64,000 nt of DNA. It comes from Streptomyces sp. HmicA12 (lineage in GTDB: Bacteria > Actinomycetota > Actinomycetes > Streptomycetales > Streptomycetaceae). Below, piece by piece: positions 26,159-34,291 of the stretch; position 1 is the stretch's first letter, and the number at the start of each line of letters is the position of its first letter. The DNA is taken from positions 372,206 to 436,205 of the forward strand of contig NZ_KB891798.1 of assembly GCF_000373565.1 (NCBI RefSeq), read 5' to 3'. The notes beneath the pieces were generated by a model. That model was not told where the DNA came from. It did no database searches and saw nothing but the letters and a program-made list of their open reading frames with translations. The translations under genes were made by a program, and so were the position numbers.

Positions 26159-27684
26159 GGCTGTTCCTTTCCGGAACGGTGGGGGAGAGGACCGTGCGGA
26201 TCGAGCGGCCCGTGCCGCACGCCGAGTGCGGCGAGCCGGGCGGTGTGTGCCCCGAGCCGGGCCCGGAAGCCGGGCCAGGACGGGGAGCCGTGCCAGGCGC
26301 GGTCGGCGAGCGCGCACAGGCGGGGAAAGGCCAGATGGTCGATGCGGTCGGGCGCCGACACGTACTCCGTCCACAACTGGGCCTGGACGCCGAGGAGATG
26401 ACCGCTGGTGTCGGCGTCGTCCGGCGGTTCGTGCCCGTGGACCGTGGGCAGATCGACCACCAGGCCCGGCTGTGCGGGCGTTGCGTCGAGGGAGTCCGTC
26501 TGCGCGTAGTCGAGGTACGCCGCCCGGTGCTGGCAGCTGATCACCGGATGCCCGCGCTTGAGCGCGATCCGCGTGTGCTCAGGGTCGCGCCAGGTCATCA
26601 CCGCGAAGTGCGGCGGCAGTCCTTCGCCGGTCTCCGCCCACGCGAGGGGGATCCGGCCGCGCTCCACGAGGAACGCGCCGATCCGGCCGAGGAACCAGTC
26701 GCGCAGCGCGTCCGTGTGGGCCAGGCCCTCGGCGGCGGCCCGCGCCCGTGCCACCGGGCTCGCCGCCCATTCGCCGGTGGGGCACTCGTCGCCGCCGATG
26801 TGGATGTGCCGCGACGGGAAGACGTCGAGGACCTCTTCGAGGACCGTGCGGCAGAAGTCGAGCACCGGCTCGTGGACGCCGAACACCGTGTCGCACACGC
26901 CCCAGCGCGGCCACACGTCGAGGCGGCGCCCGGGCTCGTTGCCGAGTTCCGGGTACGCGGCGAGGGCCGCCCGGGCGTGGCCGGGCATCTCGATCTCCGG
27001 CACGACGGTCACGCCCCGCGCGGCGGCGTACGCGACGAGGTCCCGCAACTCCTCGCGCGTGTAGGCCCCTTCGTGCGGCACGGGCCCGGCGCGACGGCCG
27101 CCCACCTCGGTCAGCAGCGGATACGTGGCGACCGGCATCCGCCATCCCTGGTCGTCCGTGAGGTGCAGGTGCAGCACGTTCAGCTTGTGCAGGGCGAGCA
27201 GATCCACGTACCGGCGCAGGAAGGACACCGGCTGGAAGTGCCGTGCCACGTCGAGCATGAAGCCACGCCAGGCCTGCCGCGGCACATCCGTGATCTCGAC
27301 GCAGGGCAGCCGCCACGGCACGTCCGGCCGCGGCTCGTCCAACAGCGTTTCGACCGGCAGGAGCTGACGCACCGTCTGGATGCCGCGCAGCAGACCGGTG
27401 ACGTGCGCGGCGCGCAGCAGCACCGCGTCCGGGGCGACCGTCAGGCCGTACCCCTCCTCACCCAGCCCTCCGAGGTCCGGGTCGAGGGCGAGCACGAAGG
27501 CGCCGTCCGGGGAAGGGGCGAGCGGCAGCCCGGTGGCGGGGGCGAGCAGCGTGCGGAGCAGGTCGGCGGCCGGGGCCGCGCCGGGCGGGAATCGGACCGT
27601 GGTGTCGGCGGACAGGGTGAAGTGGCCCGGCCGGTGGGTGAGTTGAGTGGGGAGCGGGACGAGTGCGGGCAGGTGTGCGGGCAC
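26155..27684 (-). CDS. GH20 beta-N-acetylhexosaminidase, probably cytoplasmic
   Basis: 509 residues from a GTG with GGAGG six bases upstream (VPAHLPALVPLPTQLTHRPG). An N-terminal GH20b-like domain (about 5-135) precedes the TIM barrel. The catalytic Asp299-Glu300 pair lies in HIHIGGDECPTGEW, preceded by HLHLTDDQGWRM and PEIEMPGHARAALAAYP. It removes terminal beta-GlcNAc or GalNAc by substrate-assisted catalysis. No signal peptide is present, so it probably acts on disaccharides brought in by the adjacent ABC importer, as proposed for DasD-like enzymes. A long upstream in-frame extension overlaps the permease gene and is not used. Confidence 0.9.
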   Translation of the reverse strand: MPAHLPALVPLPTQLTHRPGHFTLSADTTVRFPPGAAPAADLLRTLLAPATGLPLAPSPDGAFVLALDPDLGGLGEEGYGLTVAPDAVLLRAAHVTGLLRGIQTVRQLLPVETLLDEPRPDVPWRLPCVEITDVPRQAWRGFMLDVARHFQPVSFLRRYVDLLALHKLNVLHLHLTDDQGWRMPVATYPLLTEVGGRRAGPVPHEGAYTREELRDLVAYAAARGVTVVPEIEMPGHARAALAAYPELGNEPGRRLDVWPRWGVCDTVFGVHEPVLDFCRTVLEEVLDVFPSRHIHIGGDECPTGEWAASPVARARAAAEGLAHTDALRDWFLGRIGAFLVERGRIPLAWAETGEGLPPHFAVMTWRDPEHTRIALKRGHPVISCQHRAAYLDYAQTDSLDATPAQPGLVVDLPTVHGHEPPDDADTSGHLLGVQAQLWTEYVSAPDRIDHLAFPRLCALADRAWHGSPSWPGFRARLGAHTARLAALGVRHGPLDPHGPLPHRSGKEQP

Positions 27685-27719
27685 GGCGAACCTCCGAGGC
27701 GAGAGCTGGCGGGACGGGC

Positions 27720-28556
27720 TCAGCCCTTGACGGCGCCCGCCGCGAACCCCGACGTCACATGCCGCTGCAGCAGCAGGAAGATCACCAGGGCGGGCAGCGC
27801 GAACAGGGTGGAGGCGGCCATCGTGGCGCCCCAGTCGGTACCGAACGTGTTGTGGAACGAGGACAGCCACACCGGCAGCGTCCGGTGGTCCTGCTCCTTG
27901 ATGATGAGGAAGTTGGCGTACGCGAACTCGTTCCACGCCGTGATGTAGCCGAACAGCGAGGTCGCCATCAGCCCGGGCGCGAGCAGCGGGAACGCGATGT
28001 GCCGGAACGCTCCGACCCGCGTACAGCCGTCCACCTGCGCCGACTCCTCCAGTTCCTGGGGAATCGTCGCGATGAAACCGCGCAGCACCACGATGGTGAA
28101 CGGCAGCGTCATCATGAAGTAGACGAGCGTGAGCGTCGGCAGCCGGTCCAGCATCCCCGTGTCGCGGGAGATGATGTACACGGGGATGATCAGCGACTCC
28201 CACGGTGCCATCTGGGCGACGAACACCATGAGCATGAACTGCCGCCGGCCGCGCCACCGCATCCGGGCCACCGCGAACGACGCGCCGAGGGCGACGACCA
28301 GCGCGAGAGCCACGGCGCCGAGCGTGACGAGCACGCTGTTGCGCCAGAACAGGCCGAACCCGTCGGCGTCGATGGCCCGCCGGAAGTGGTCGAGCGTCCA
28401 CGTCTGCGGCAGCAGTTGCGGGTTCTCCGACTGGATGTCCCGGGACGGTTTGAAGGCCGTCGCGACCATCCAGTACGCCGGGAACAGACACACGACCACG
28501 GTCACGGTCGCGGCGATGTTCAGCGGCAGGCGGCGCAGGACGCGCACGGTGCTCAC
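27720..28556 (-). CDS. carbohydrate ABC transporter permease (MalG/DasC type)
   Basis: 278 residues from a GTG overlapping the previous stop. Six membrane helices are visible, and the ATPase-docking EAA loop reads EESAQVDGCTRVGAFRHIAFPLL. It forms the channel with the permease encoded just upstream. No ATPase gene is present in the operon; CUT1 sugar importers of Streptomyces use the shared MsiK ATPase, which is the likely energy source here. Confidence 0.92.
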   Translation of the reverse strand: MSTVRVLRRLPLNIAATVTVVVCLFPAYWMVATAFKPSRDIQSENPQLLPQTWTLDHFRRAIDADGFGLFWRNSVLVTLGAVALALVVALGASFAVARMRWRGRRQFMLMVFVAQMAPWESLIIPVYIISRDTGMLDRLPTLTLVYFMMTLPFTIVVLRGFIATIPQELEESAQVDGCTRVGAFRHIAFPLLAPGLMATSLFGYITAWNEFAYANFLIIKEQDHRTLPVWLSSFHNTFGTDWGATMAASTLFALPALVIFLLLQRHVTSGFAAGAVKG

Positions 28557-29521
28557 AGCTCGGCCTCCTGACGGAACATCTGCCGGAAGTAGGCGACGAG
28601 CACCCCGGACATCAGCACCACGGTGATCATCGACGCGGCGGAGCCGAGGTCGTAGCGCTGCCCGGCGAGCGCCGTCTGCACGGCGTACACCGGCAGGATC
28701 GTCGTCGCGTCACCGGGACCGCCGCGGGTCATCACCCAGATCTGCACGAACGCCTTGAACGTCCAGATCACCTCGAGCGACAGCACCAGCATGAAGATCG
28801 GCCGCACGATCGGCAGCGTGACGGACCGGAAGATGCGCGCCCCGGACGCGCCGTCGATACGTGCCGCCTCGTGCAGTTCGGCCGGGACGGTGGTCAGCGC
28901 CGAGTACAGGGTGATCGCCGCGAACGGCACCGACTGCCACACCACCAGCGTCACCAGGATCGCGAAGGCCGCCGGACCGTGCGCCAGCCACGGATACCCC
29001 TCGAACCGTGTGAACCCGAGCCCGGTCAGCGCATGGTTCACCACCCCGAACTCCGAGTGGAACAGCCACTGGAACACCGTCGTCGCCGCGACCACCGGCA
29101 TCGCCCACGTCAGCACCAGCGCGCTGAGCACCGCCGTGCGCCCGAACCGGCCGAGCCGCTCCACCATGAGCGCCACCAGCGTGGACAGGACCATGATCAG
29201 GGCGACGTTGACCGCCATGAACAGGAACGTCCGGCGCACCACCGTCCAGAACTCCGGCGCGGACAGCAGCGTCGTGTAGTTGTCGAACCCGGTGAAGTGG
29301 GCGTCACCGAGGATGAGTTGACGCAGTCCGAAGTCCTGGAACGAGATCAGGACCGCCCGCGCCAGCGGATAGACCAGCAGGTACAGCATGCCCAGCACGG
29401 CCGGCGCCACCAGCAGATAGGGCCAGACACCCGCCATGGTGGCGCGGCGGGACGGACCCGGCGTGCGCCGCGGCGGCCGGGCGAGAGGGCGCGGGGCGGT
29501 CCGTTCACGGACGACCGACAC
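28553..29521 (-). CDS. carbohydrate ABC transporter permease (MalF/DasB type)
   Basis: 322 residues from a GTG start with AAAGGAG eight bases upstream. A positively charged N-terminal tail (RPLARPPRRTPGPSRR) precedes six membrane helices. The EAA loop is HEAARIDGASGARIFRSVTLPIVRP. It pairs with the MalG-type permease, with which it shares a GTGA stop/start overlap. It starts 47 bases after the binding-protein gene. This is the second gene of the five-gene sugar operon. Confidence 0.92.
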   Translation of the reverse strand: MSVVRERTAPRPLARPPRRTPGPSRRATMAGVWPYLLVAPAVLGMLYLLVYPLARAVLISFQDFGLRQLILGDAHFTGFDNYTTLLSAPEFWTVVRRTFLFMAVNVALIMVLSTLVALMVERLGRFGRTAVLSALVLTWAMPVVAATTVFQWLFHSEFGVVNHALTGLGFTRFEGYPWLAHGPAAFAILVTLVVWQSVPFAAITLYSALTTVPAELHEAARIDGASGARIFRSVTLPIVRPIFMLVLSLEVIWTFKAFVQIWVMTRGGPGDATTILPVYAVQTALAGQRYDLGSAASMITVVLMSGVLVAYFRQMFRQEAEL

Positions 29522-29568
29522 GGCGCACGCTCCTTTCGAAGAGGCGATGGTTCACGGGGTGGGGGCGG

Positions 29569-30840
29569 TCACGAACCGGAGTTCATCGCCGACGTGATCG
29601 CGTCGGACGCCTTCTTCGCCTCCCGCTCGGGATCCCCGCCCGCCAGCACGGCGGTCATGTAGTCCTTGATCGGGTTCTTAGCCTCGACGGCCGCCCACTC
29701 CGGCGTGTTCGGCGTCGCGTGCCCGACGGCCGCGCCGACGGCCATGGTCGAGGCGCCCGGGTCCTTCGCGACGGCGCTCGCGAGCGTCGTCTTGTTCGGT
29801 ACGTAGCTCATCGCGACGGCGAGCTTCTTCTGCCAGGCGTCGCCCGTGAGCTCCTTGACGAACGTGTAGGCGGCGTCGTGATGCTGCGACACGGTCGGGA
29901 TGACCAGGTCCGAACCGCCGGTGAAGACCGCGCCCGGCGTGTCCGCGTCCTTCCCCGGGATCGGGAAGAACCCCAGCTTGCCCTTCAGGTCGGGGTTGTT
30001 CTGGGCGACCACGGCGGCGCCGCCGGGCACGCTGATGACCTGCGCCACCTTGCCCTTCGCCATCACCTCCGCCTGCGGCGGCTGCGCCTCGTCCGAGTCC
30101 TTCGGGCCCTTGCCGAGCGCCTGGAGCTTGTCGTAGAAGGCCATGGCCCGCAGCGCCTCCGGCGAATCGAGGGCACCCTTCCACTTACCACCGGACTCGG
30201 TGGCGAGATCGCCGCCCTCGTCCCAGACGAAGCCCGAGAGCGTGTACCAGTTCTGCCCGGGGAGGTAGATCCCCTGCTGGGAGCCCTTGTCGAGCTTGCG
30301 TGTCGCGGCGATCCACTGCTCGCGCGTCCTGATCGTCGAGGCGTCGACGCCGGCCTGCTCGAAGAGGTCCTTGCGGTACACGACGACACGGTTCGCCGCG
30401 TAGTAGGGGATCCCGTACTGCTTGCCCTCGTAGGCGCCCGGCTCCGCGAGCCCCTTCAGCCAGTCCTCGCCGCCGAGCTCGTCGACCTTGTCGCTGAGGT
30501 CCAGCAGGCCGCCGCTCTGCGCGAACTGGGCGACCTGGGTGTTGCCGGTCTCGATCACGTCCGGCGCGTCGTTGCTGGCGAGCGCGGCCGTGACCTTCTC
30601 GCCGATGCCGTCCCACTCCTGGACCTGGATCCGTACGTCGATGTCCGGGTGCGCGGCCTCGAACCCCTTCTCGAAGTCCTTCTGGAAGGCGGCCGAGACA
30701 CTGTCGCGCATCAGCCACACGTCGATGCGGGTACGACCGCCGTCGGCGGACTCCCCGTCACCGGAGCCGGACGAACTGCAGGCACTGAGCCCGGCCACCG
30801 CGACGAGCGCGGACACACCGGCGAGCAAGCGGAGCTTCAC
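29569..30840 (-). CDS. sugar ABC transporter substrate-binding lipoprotein (DasA-like)
   Basis: 423 residues from a GTG. A lipoprotein signal (MKLRLLAGVSALVAVAGLSAC) has its lipobox cysteine at residue 21. The mature part is a family 1 solute-binding protein: RIDVWLMRDSVSAAFQKDFEKGFEAAHPDI, NDAPDVIETGNTQVAQFAQSGGLLDL, and YAANRVVVYRKDLFEQAG. The GH20 gene in the operon and the DasR-like regulator next door suggest N,N'-diacetylchitobiose or another GlcNAc-containing oligosaccharide as ligand, by analogy with DasA. An NgcE-like or beta-glucoside ligand is not excluded. It is the first gene of the operon, with operators directly upstream. Confidence 0.85.
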   Translation of the reverse strand: MKLRLLAGVSALVAVAGLSACSSSGSGDGESADGGRTRIDVWLMRDSVSAAFQKDFEKGFEAAHPDIDVRIQVQEWDGIGEKVTAALASNDAPDVIETGNTQVAQFAQSGGLLDLSDKVDELGGEDWLKGLAEPGAYEGKQYGIPYYAANRVVVYRKDLFEQAGVDASTIRTREQWIAATRKLDKGSQQGIYLPGQNWYTLSGFVWDEGGDLATESGGKWKGALDSPEALRAMAFYDKLQALGKGPKDSDEAQPPQAEVMAKGKVAQVISVPGGAAVVAQNNPDLKGKLGFFPIPGKDADTPGAVFTGGSDLVIPTVSQHHDAAYTFVKELTGDAWQKKLAVAMSYVPNKTTLASAVAKDPGASTMAVGAAVGHATPNTPEWAAVEAKNPIKDYMTAVLAGGDPEREAKKASDAITSAMNSGS

Positions 30841-30861
30841 GGTTCACCTCTGGGGTGCCGG

Positions 30862-30889
30862 ACCTGACCAGTTCTCCAACTGGTCAGGT
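30862..30889. promoter_or_regulatory. perfect 28-bp palindromic operator of the sugar-uptake operon
   Basis: ACCTGACCAGTT, four spacer bases (CTCC) and AACTGGTCAGGT form perfect 12-bp arms. It lies 22-49 bases upstream of the binding-protein start, in the 5' leader. The core ACTGGTC matches the half-site of DasR-like GntR regulators. A repressor bound here would block transcription of the operon. Confidence 0.75.
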
Positions 30890-30911
30890 GACCTCTGATG
30901 AGGGAGAAAGC

Positions 30912-30923
30912 TGGCATAGACCA
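30912..30923 (-). promoter_or_regulatory. dre-like site overlapping the promoter of the sugar-uptake operon
   Basis: TGGCATAGACCA matches the DasR responsive-element core TGGTCTAGACCA at 10 of 12 positions. On the minus strand it falls within the spacer downstream of a TTGACG -35 box (complement of 30931-30936), the usual position for a DasR block. Confidence 0.55.
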
Positions 30924-30996
30924 ATGGGCACGTCAACCCCCAGGTAAAAGCTGGGTAGTTGCCAAGGTTGTTGTCGATCTACGCCAGGCCGTGATG

Positions 30997-31017
30997 AACT
31001 GGTCAGGCAACTGGTCG
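30997..31017. promoter_or_regulatory. direct ACTGGTC half-sites upstream of the GntR gene
   Basis: AACTGGTCAGG (30997-31007) and CAACTGGTCG (31008-31017) repeat head to tail 21 bases before the GntR start. The half-site is the same as in the 28-bp palindrome, which points to autoregulation by the same protein. Confidence 0.6.
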
Positions 31018-31037
31018 TACGGGTGGAAGGGGCGGGC

Positions 31038-31895
31038 GTGAACGCCGACGTGAACAGTCAGGCGCCGGGGGCGGTGCTCAAGCGGGAGCGGGTGCGCGAC
31101 CGCATCCTCGAGCTCATCGAGTCGCGGCGCCCCGGCGACCCGATCCCCTCCGAGCGCGCGCTCTGCGCCGACTTCGGCGTGTCCCGGCCCACCCTGCGCG
31201 CGGCCGTCGACGAACTGGTCGTCGCGGGGCTTCTCGTCCGCGAACACGGGCGCGGCATGTTCGTCGCCCCCGAGAAGATCACCCAGGAACTCGTCTCCGA
31301 GCGGCAGGGCCTGACACTCCCTCAGGCATCGGGCGCCTGGTCGAGCAGGCTCCTGGAGTTCACGACGATCCAGGCGGGCGCCCGGGTCGGCCGCAAGCTG
31401 CGCCTGTCACCGGCGGCGCGGATCGTGTACGTGGCCCGGCTGCGCCTCGTCGACGGGGCGCCGATGGCCATCGAGCACCTGCACATCCGCGCCGATCTCG
31501 TCCCGGGCCTCAGCGCCCAGGAGCTGGAGAGCGGCGACCTGTACGAGCACCTGCGGGAACACCATGACGTTCACGTCCGCGAAGCCGTCCAGGCCATCGA
31601 GCCCACGGTGGTCACCCGCGCCGAGGCCGAGCTCCTCGACGTGCCCGAGCTCTCCCCGGCCCTGCTCTTCGAACGGCTGACCTCCGACACGACCGGACGG
31701 CCCGTCGAGTACGTCCACTCGCTCTACCGCGGTGACCGCTACCGCATCGTCTCCAGGCTCACCCTGGGGCCCGCGGCCACCGCGACCGCCGCGGCGGAAC
31801 CGCCGGCCGGGCACCACCCCGGCATCCCGCCCGGCGACTTCGCCCACCGCGACACGGTCGTCTCCACGACGCGCGGCGACGTGCAGACGCCCTGA
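31038..31895 (+). CDS. DasR-like GntR (HutC subfamily) regulator
   Basis: 285 residues from the GTG at 31038, which has an AAGGGG ribosome site; a GTG 15 bases earlier is possible. The winged HTH is PIPSERALCADFGVSRPTLRAAVDELVVAGLLVREHGRGMFVAP. The UTRA domain includes RKLRLSPAARIVYVARLRLVDGAPMAIEHLHI and ends RPVEYVHSLYRGDRYRIVSRL, very like DasR. A 40-residue tail rich in Ala and Pro after the UTRA domain is unusual. It diverges from the importer operon, and all the ACTGGTC palindromes lie between them, so it is the likely local repressor, released by an amino-sugar phosphate. Confidence 0.88.
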   Translation: MNADVNSQAPGAVLKRERVRDRILELIESRRPGDPIPSERALCADFGVSRPTLRAAVDELVVAGLLVREHGRGMFVAPEKITQELVSERQGLTLPQASGAWSSRLLEFTTIQAGARVGRKLRLSPAARIVYVARLRLVDGAPMAIEHLHIRADLVPGLSAQELESGDLYEHLREHHDVHVREAVQAIEPTVVTRAEAELLDVPELSPALLFERLTSDTTGRPVEYVHSLYRGDRYRIVSRLTLGPAATATAAAEPPAGHHPGIPPGDFAHRDTVVSTTRGDVQTP

Positions 31896-31914
31896 GCCTG
31901 GTTACGGTTCCGCC

Positions 31915-32355
31915 ATGGCCGACTACCGCATCGAAACCGTACGCAACGGCGAACGCGACTGGACCGCGCGCAACGACCGGGGTGCCGAGGTCCGCATCGC
32001 CCCCGCCGACTCCGCCGACGCGCAGCCCTCCTTCACCCCCGTGGAACTCCTCCTCGCCGCACTCGGCGGCTGCGGCGGCCTCGTGCTCGACCGCACCGCC
32101 CGCACCGTCCCCCACGACGACCTGCGCATCGTCGTCGAGTCCGTCTCGCGCCCCGAGGACGACGGCCGCGTCGGCGCCGTCCGCATCAGCTACGAACTCG
32201 CCCTGCCCGAGGGGGACCAGGCCGCCGCCGAGACCTTCGAGCGCGGCATCCGGCTGACCCACGAGAAGTACTGCACGGTCAGCCGCACGGTCGAACACGG
32301 GGCCCGCGTGGAGGCCGTGGGACCCGACGGCACGATGCTCTTCATGGGCGGCTGA
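31915..32355 (+). CDS. OsmC family protein
   Basis: 146 residues from MADYRIETVRNGERDWTARND. It shows the OsmC/Ohr beta-alpha fold: TPVELLLAALGGCGGLVLDRTAR where peroxidase members carry the first catalytic cysteine, and HEKYCTVSRTVEHG around the second. Such proteins reduce organic hydroperoxides or act in stress. It starts 19 bases after the GntR gene, possibly co-transcribed, and converges on the chitinase gene with a strong terminator in between. Confidence 0.85.
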   Translation: MADYRIETVRNGERDWTARNDRGAEVRIAPADSADAQPSFTPVELLLAALGGCGGLVLDRTARTVPHDDLRIVVESVSRPEDDGRVGAVRISYELALPEGDQAAAETFERGIRLTHEKYCTVSRTVEHGARVEAVGPDGTMLFMGG

Positions 32356-32381
32356 AAGAGCGCGACAGGAAAAGCGCGACG

Positions 32382-32416
32382 GCCTCAACAGGCGGACCGG
32401 GTCCGCCTGTTGAGGC
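32382..32416. terminator. bidirectional terminator between osmC-like and chitinase genes
   Basis: A perfect 15-bp stem (GCCTCAACAGGCGGA with its complement) closes a 5-base loop (CCGGG). It ends 20 bases after the chitinase stop on the minus strand and starts 27 bases after the OsmC stop. A short TGTT follows on the plus strand. Confidence 0.85.
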
Positions 32417-32436
32417 TGTTCAGCCGCCTGCCGGAG

Positions 32437-34149
32437 CTACGGCAGGCTGTGCACCTTCGGGCCGACGGCGTTCGACCAGGCGTTGCCGGACGTCGCGTCC
32501 CAGTTGGTGGACCAGGTCATGGCGCCGCGGAGGCCGGGGTACGTCTTCGCGGGCTTGAACGTTCCGCACCCCGTGCCCCGCGCCAGACAGTCGAGCGCGT
32601 TGTTCACCACGGACGGGGCCACGTAGCCGCTGCCCGCGCCCCGCGTCGACGCCGGCACACCGATGCCCACCTGGGACGGGTCGAGGCCGCCCTCCAGCTG
32701 GATGCAGGCGAGCGCGGTGAGGAAGTCCACCGAGCCCTGGCTGTAGACCTTGCCGTCGCAGCCGAGCATCGAACCGCTGTTGTAGTACTGCATGTTGACG
32801 ACCGTGAGAATGTCCTTCACATTCAGCGCCGTCTTGAAGTACTCGCCGGACGTGGACTGCATGTCGATGGTCTGCGGCGCCATCGTCAGCACGAGCTTGG
32901 AGCCCGCCTTCGCCGAAAGCGCGCGCAACGCCTTCGTCATGTAGGTGGAGTTGAGGCCGTTCTCCAGGTCGATGTCGACGCCGTCGAAGCCGTACTCCTG
33001 CATCAGCGCGTACGCGCTGTTCGCGAACGCCGTCGCGGAGGCGTCGCTGTTGACGGAGATGCTGCCCTTCTCGCCGCCGACCGAAAGGATCACCGATTTG
33101 CCGGCCGTGTGCTTCGCGGCGATGTCCGCCTTGAAGTCGGCGGCGGACGCGTATCCGACGGCCGGGTCCAGGTTGAAGGTGATCTGGCCGGGCGTGGTCG
33201 TCGCGTCGGCGAACGACACCGCGATGATGTCGTACTGCGCCGGGACGTCCCGCAGCTTCTGCACGGTGGCGCCGTTGTCGAAGTTCTGCCAGTAGCCCGT
33301 CACCGCGTGCTTGGGCACGGTGCCGCCGCCTCCACCGCCACCGCCGCTCGTGGCGGTCTTCGCGGTCACCGCCGTCGACTTCGGCGACTCGCCGGCCGCG
33401 TTGGTGGCCGTGACCTGGAAGCTGTACGAGGTGTCGGCGCTCAGGCCGGCGACCGTCGCCGACGCGCCCGTGGCCGAGGAGACCTTCGTCCCGTCCCGGT
33501 ACACGTTGTAGCCCGTGGCCCCGGAGACCGGCGTCCACGACAGGTCCACCGACGAGGACGTGGTCGCGCCCGCCGCGAGACCGGACGGCGCGGCCGGGAC
33601 GACGACCGGGTCGCTGCCCCCGCCCCCGTCGGGACCGAACACGTTCACGTCGTCGACGTAGTACGCGCTCTGCCCGTACCAGCCGTGCGTGTAGATCGTG
33701 ACCGACGTCGTGTTCGCGCCGGTCTTGAAGCTGGTCGTGAGCTGCTGCCAGGACGAGGTGCCGGGCGTCCACGTGGAGACATCGGTCGTGCCGGTACCGC
33801 TCGCGCCCAGGTAGACGTAGCTGCCCTGCACCCAACTGCTCAGGGTGTACGTCGAGTTCGGCTTGACCGCGACGGTCTGCGTGCACTGGGCGGTGTCCTG
33901 GCCCGACGGCGTGCCCTTGAGGGCCTTGGCGCCGCCGTGCACGGGTGAGGAGACGACCGAGCCGCTGCCCGCGGTGCAGGTCCAGTTGCTCAGGTCCGAC
34001 TCGAAGCCCGCGTTCTTGGCGACGTTGACGTCCGCCGCCTGGGCGGGAACGGCCAGCGCGGTGACGCCTAGCGCCGCGGCCGCGGTGACGGCCAGTGCGG
34101 CGGCAAGGCGTCTGCGCGCGCCGGGTCTGCCATGACGTGCACGGTCCAC
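32437..34149 (-). CDS. secreted GH18 chitinase with carbohydrate-binding and FN3 modules
   Basis: 570 residues from a GTG with GGAGG six bases upstream. The signal peptide (RRRLAAALAVTAAAALGVTALAVPAQA) is followed by a CBM4/16-like module (VAKNAGFESDLSNWTCTAGSG... to YYVDDVNVFG), an FN3 domain (AAPSGLAAGATTSSSVDLSW) and a poly-Gly linker. The GH18 barrel has the DxxDxDxE signature D389-G-V-D392-I-D394-L-E396, Glu396 being the proton donor. It hydrolyses chitin outside the cell and so supplies oligosaccharides for the nearby importer. The TGGTTCAGACCA element upstream is the expected DasR-type control. Confidence 0.92.
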   Translation of the reverse strand: MDRARHGRPGARRRLAAALAVTAAAALGVTALAVPAQAADVNVAKNAGFESDLSNWTCTAGSGSVVSSPVHGGAKALKGTPSGQDTAQCTQTVAVKPNSTYTLSSWVQGSYVYLGASGTGTTDVSTWTPGTSSWQQLTTSFKTGANTTSVTIYTHGWYGQSAYYVDDVNVFGPDGGGGSDPVVVPAAPSGLAAGATTSSSVDLSWTPVSGATGYNVYRDGTKVSSATGASATVAGLSADTSYSFQVTATNAAGESPKSTAVTAKTATSGGGGGGGGTVPKHAVTGYWQNFDNGATVQKLRDVPAQYDIIAVSFADATTTPGQITFNLDPAVGYASAADFKADIAAKHTAGKSVILSVGGEKGSISVNSDASATAFANSAYALMQEYGFDGVDIDLENGLNSTYMTKALRALSAKAGSKLVLTMAPQTIDMQSTSGEYFKTALNVKDILTVVNMQYYNSGSMLGCDGKVYSQGSVDFLTALACIQLEGGLDPSQVGIGVPASTRGAGSGYVAPSVVNNALDCLARGTGCGTFKPAKTYPGLRGAMTWSTNWDATSGNAWSNAVGPKVHSLP

Positions 34150-34218
34150 AGGGTGCCTCCGGGGGAGAGGAGAGGGGCGGATGTGGACGACGGTGGCCAC
34201 CGCTGTCGTGCGCCAAAG

Positions 34219-34249
34219 TTGGTTCAGACCAATCGAGTTGTCAAGACCT
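34219..34249 (-). promoter_or_regulatory. dre-like direct repeats in the chitinase promoter
   Basis: TTGGTTCAGACCAA (34219-34232) holds TGGTTCAGACCA, 10 of 12 matches to the DasR core. A weaker copy, TTGTCAAGACCT (34238-34249), lies 19 bases away in the same orientation. Paired 12-bp repeats of this kind (TGGTCCAGACCT) are a known feature of Streptomyces chitinase promoters. On the minus strand the second copy contains a TTGACA -35 box. Confidence 0.65.
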
Positions 34250-34291
34250 GTGGAGGTGCGAGGCGTTCCGCGGTCCCGTCCCGGCGGTGCG

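Noticed and set aside
27685..28491. N-terminal extension of the GH20 frame through the permease gene
   Set aside because: It would overlap the MalG-type permease entirely; GGAGG plus GTG at 27684 gives a normal-length enzyme.
32382..32416. Hairpin between osmC-like and chitinase genes as an attachment site or MITE end
   Set aside because: Single 15-bp hairpin with a 5-base loop placed exactly between convergent stops; a bidirectional terminator explains it fully.
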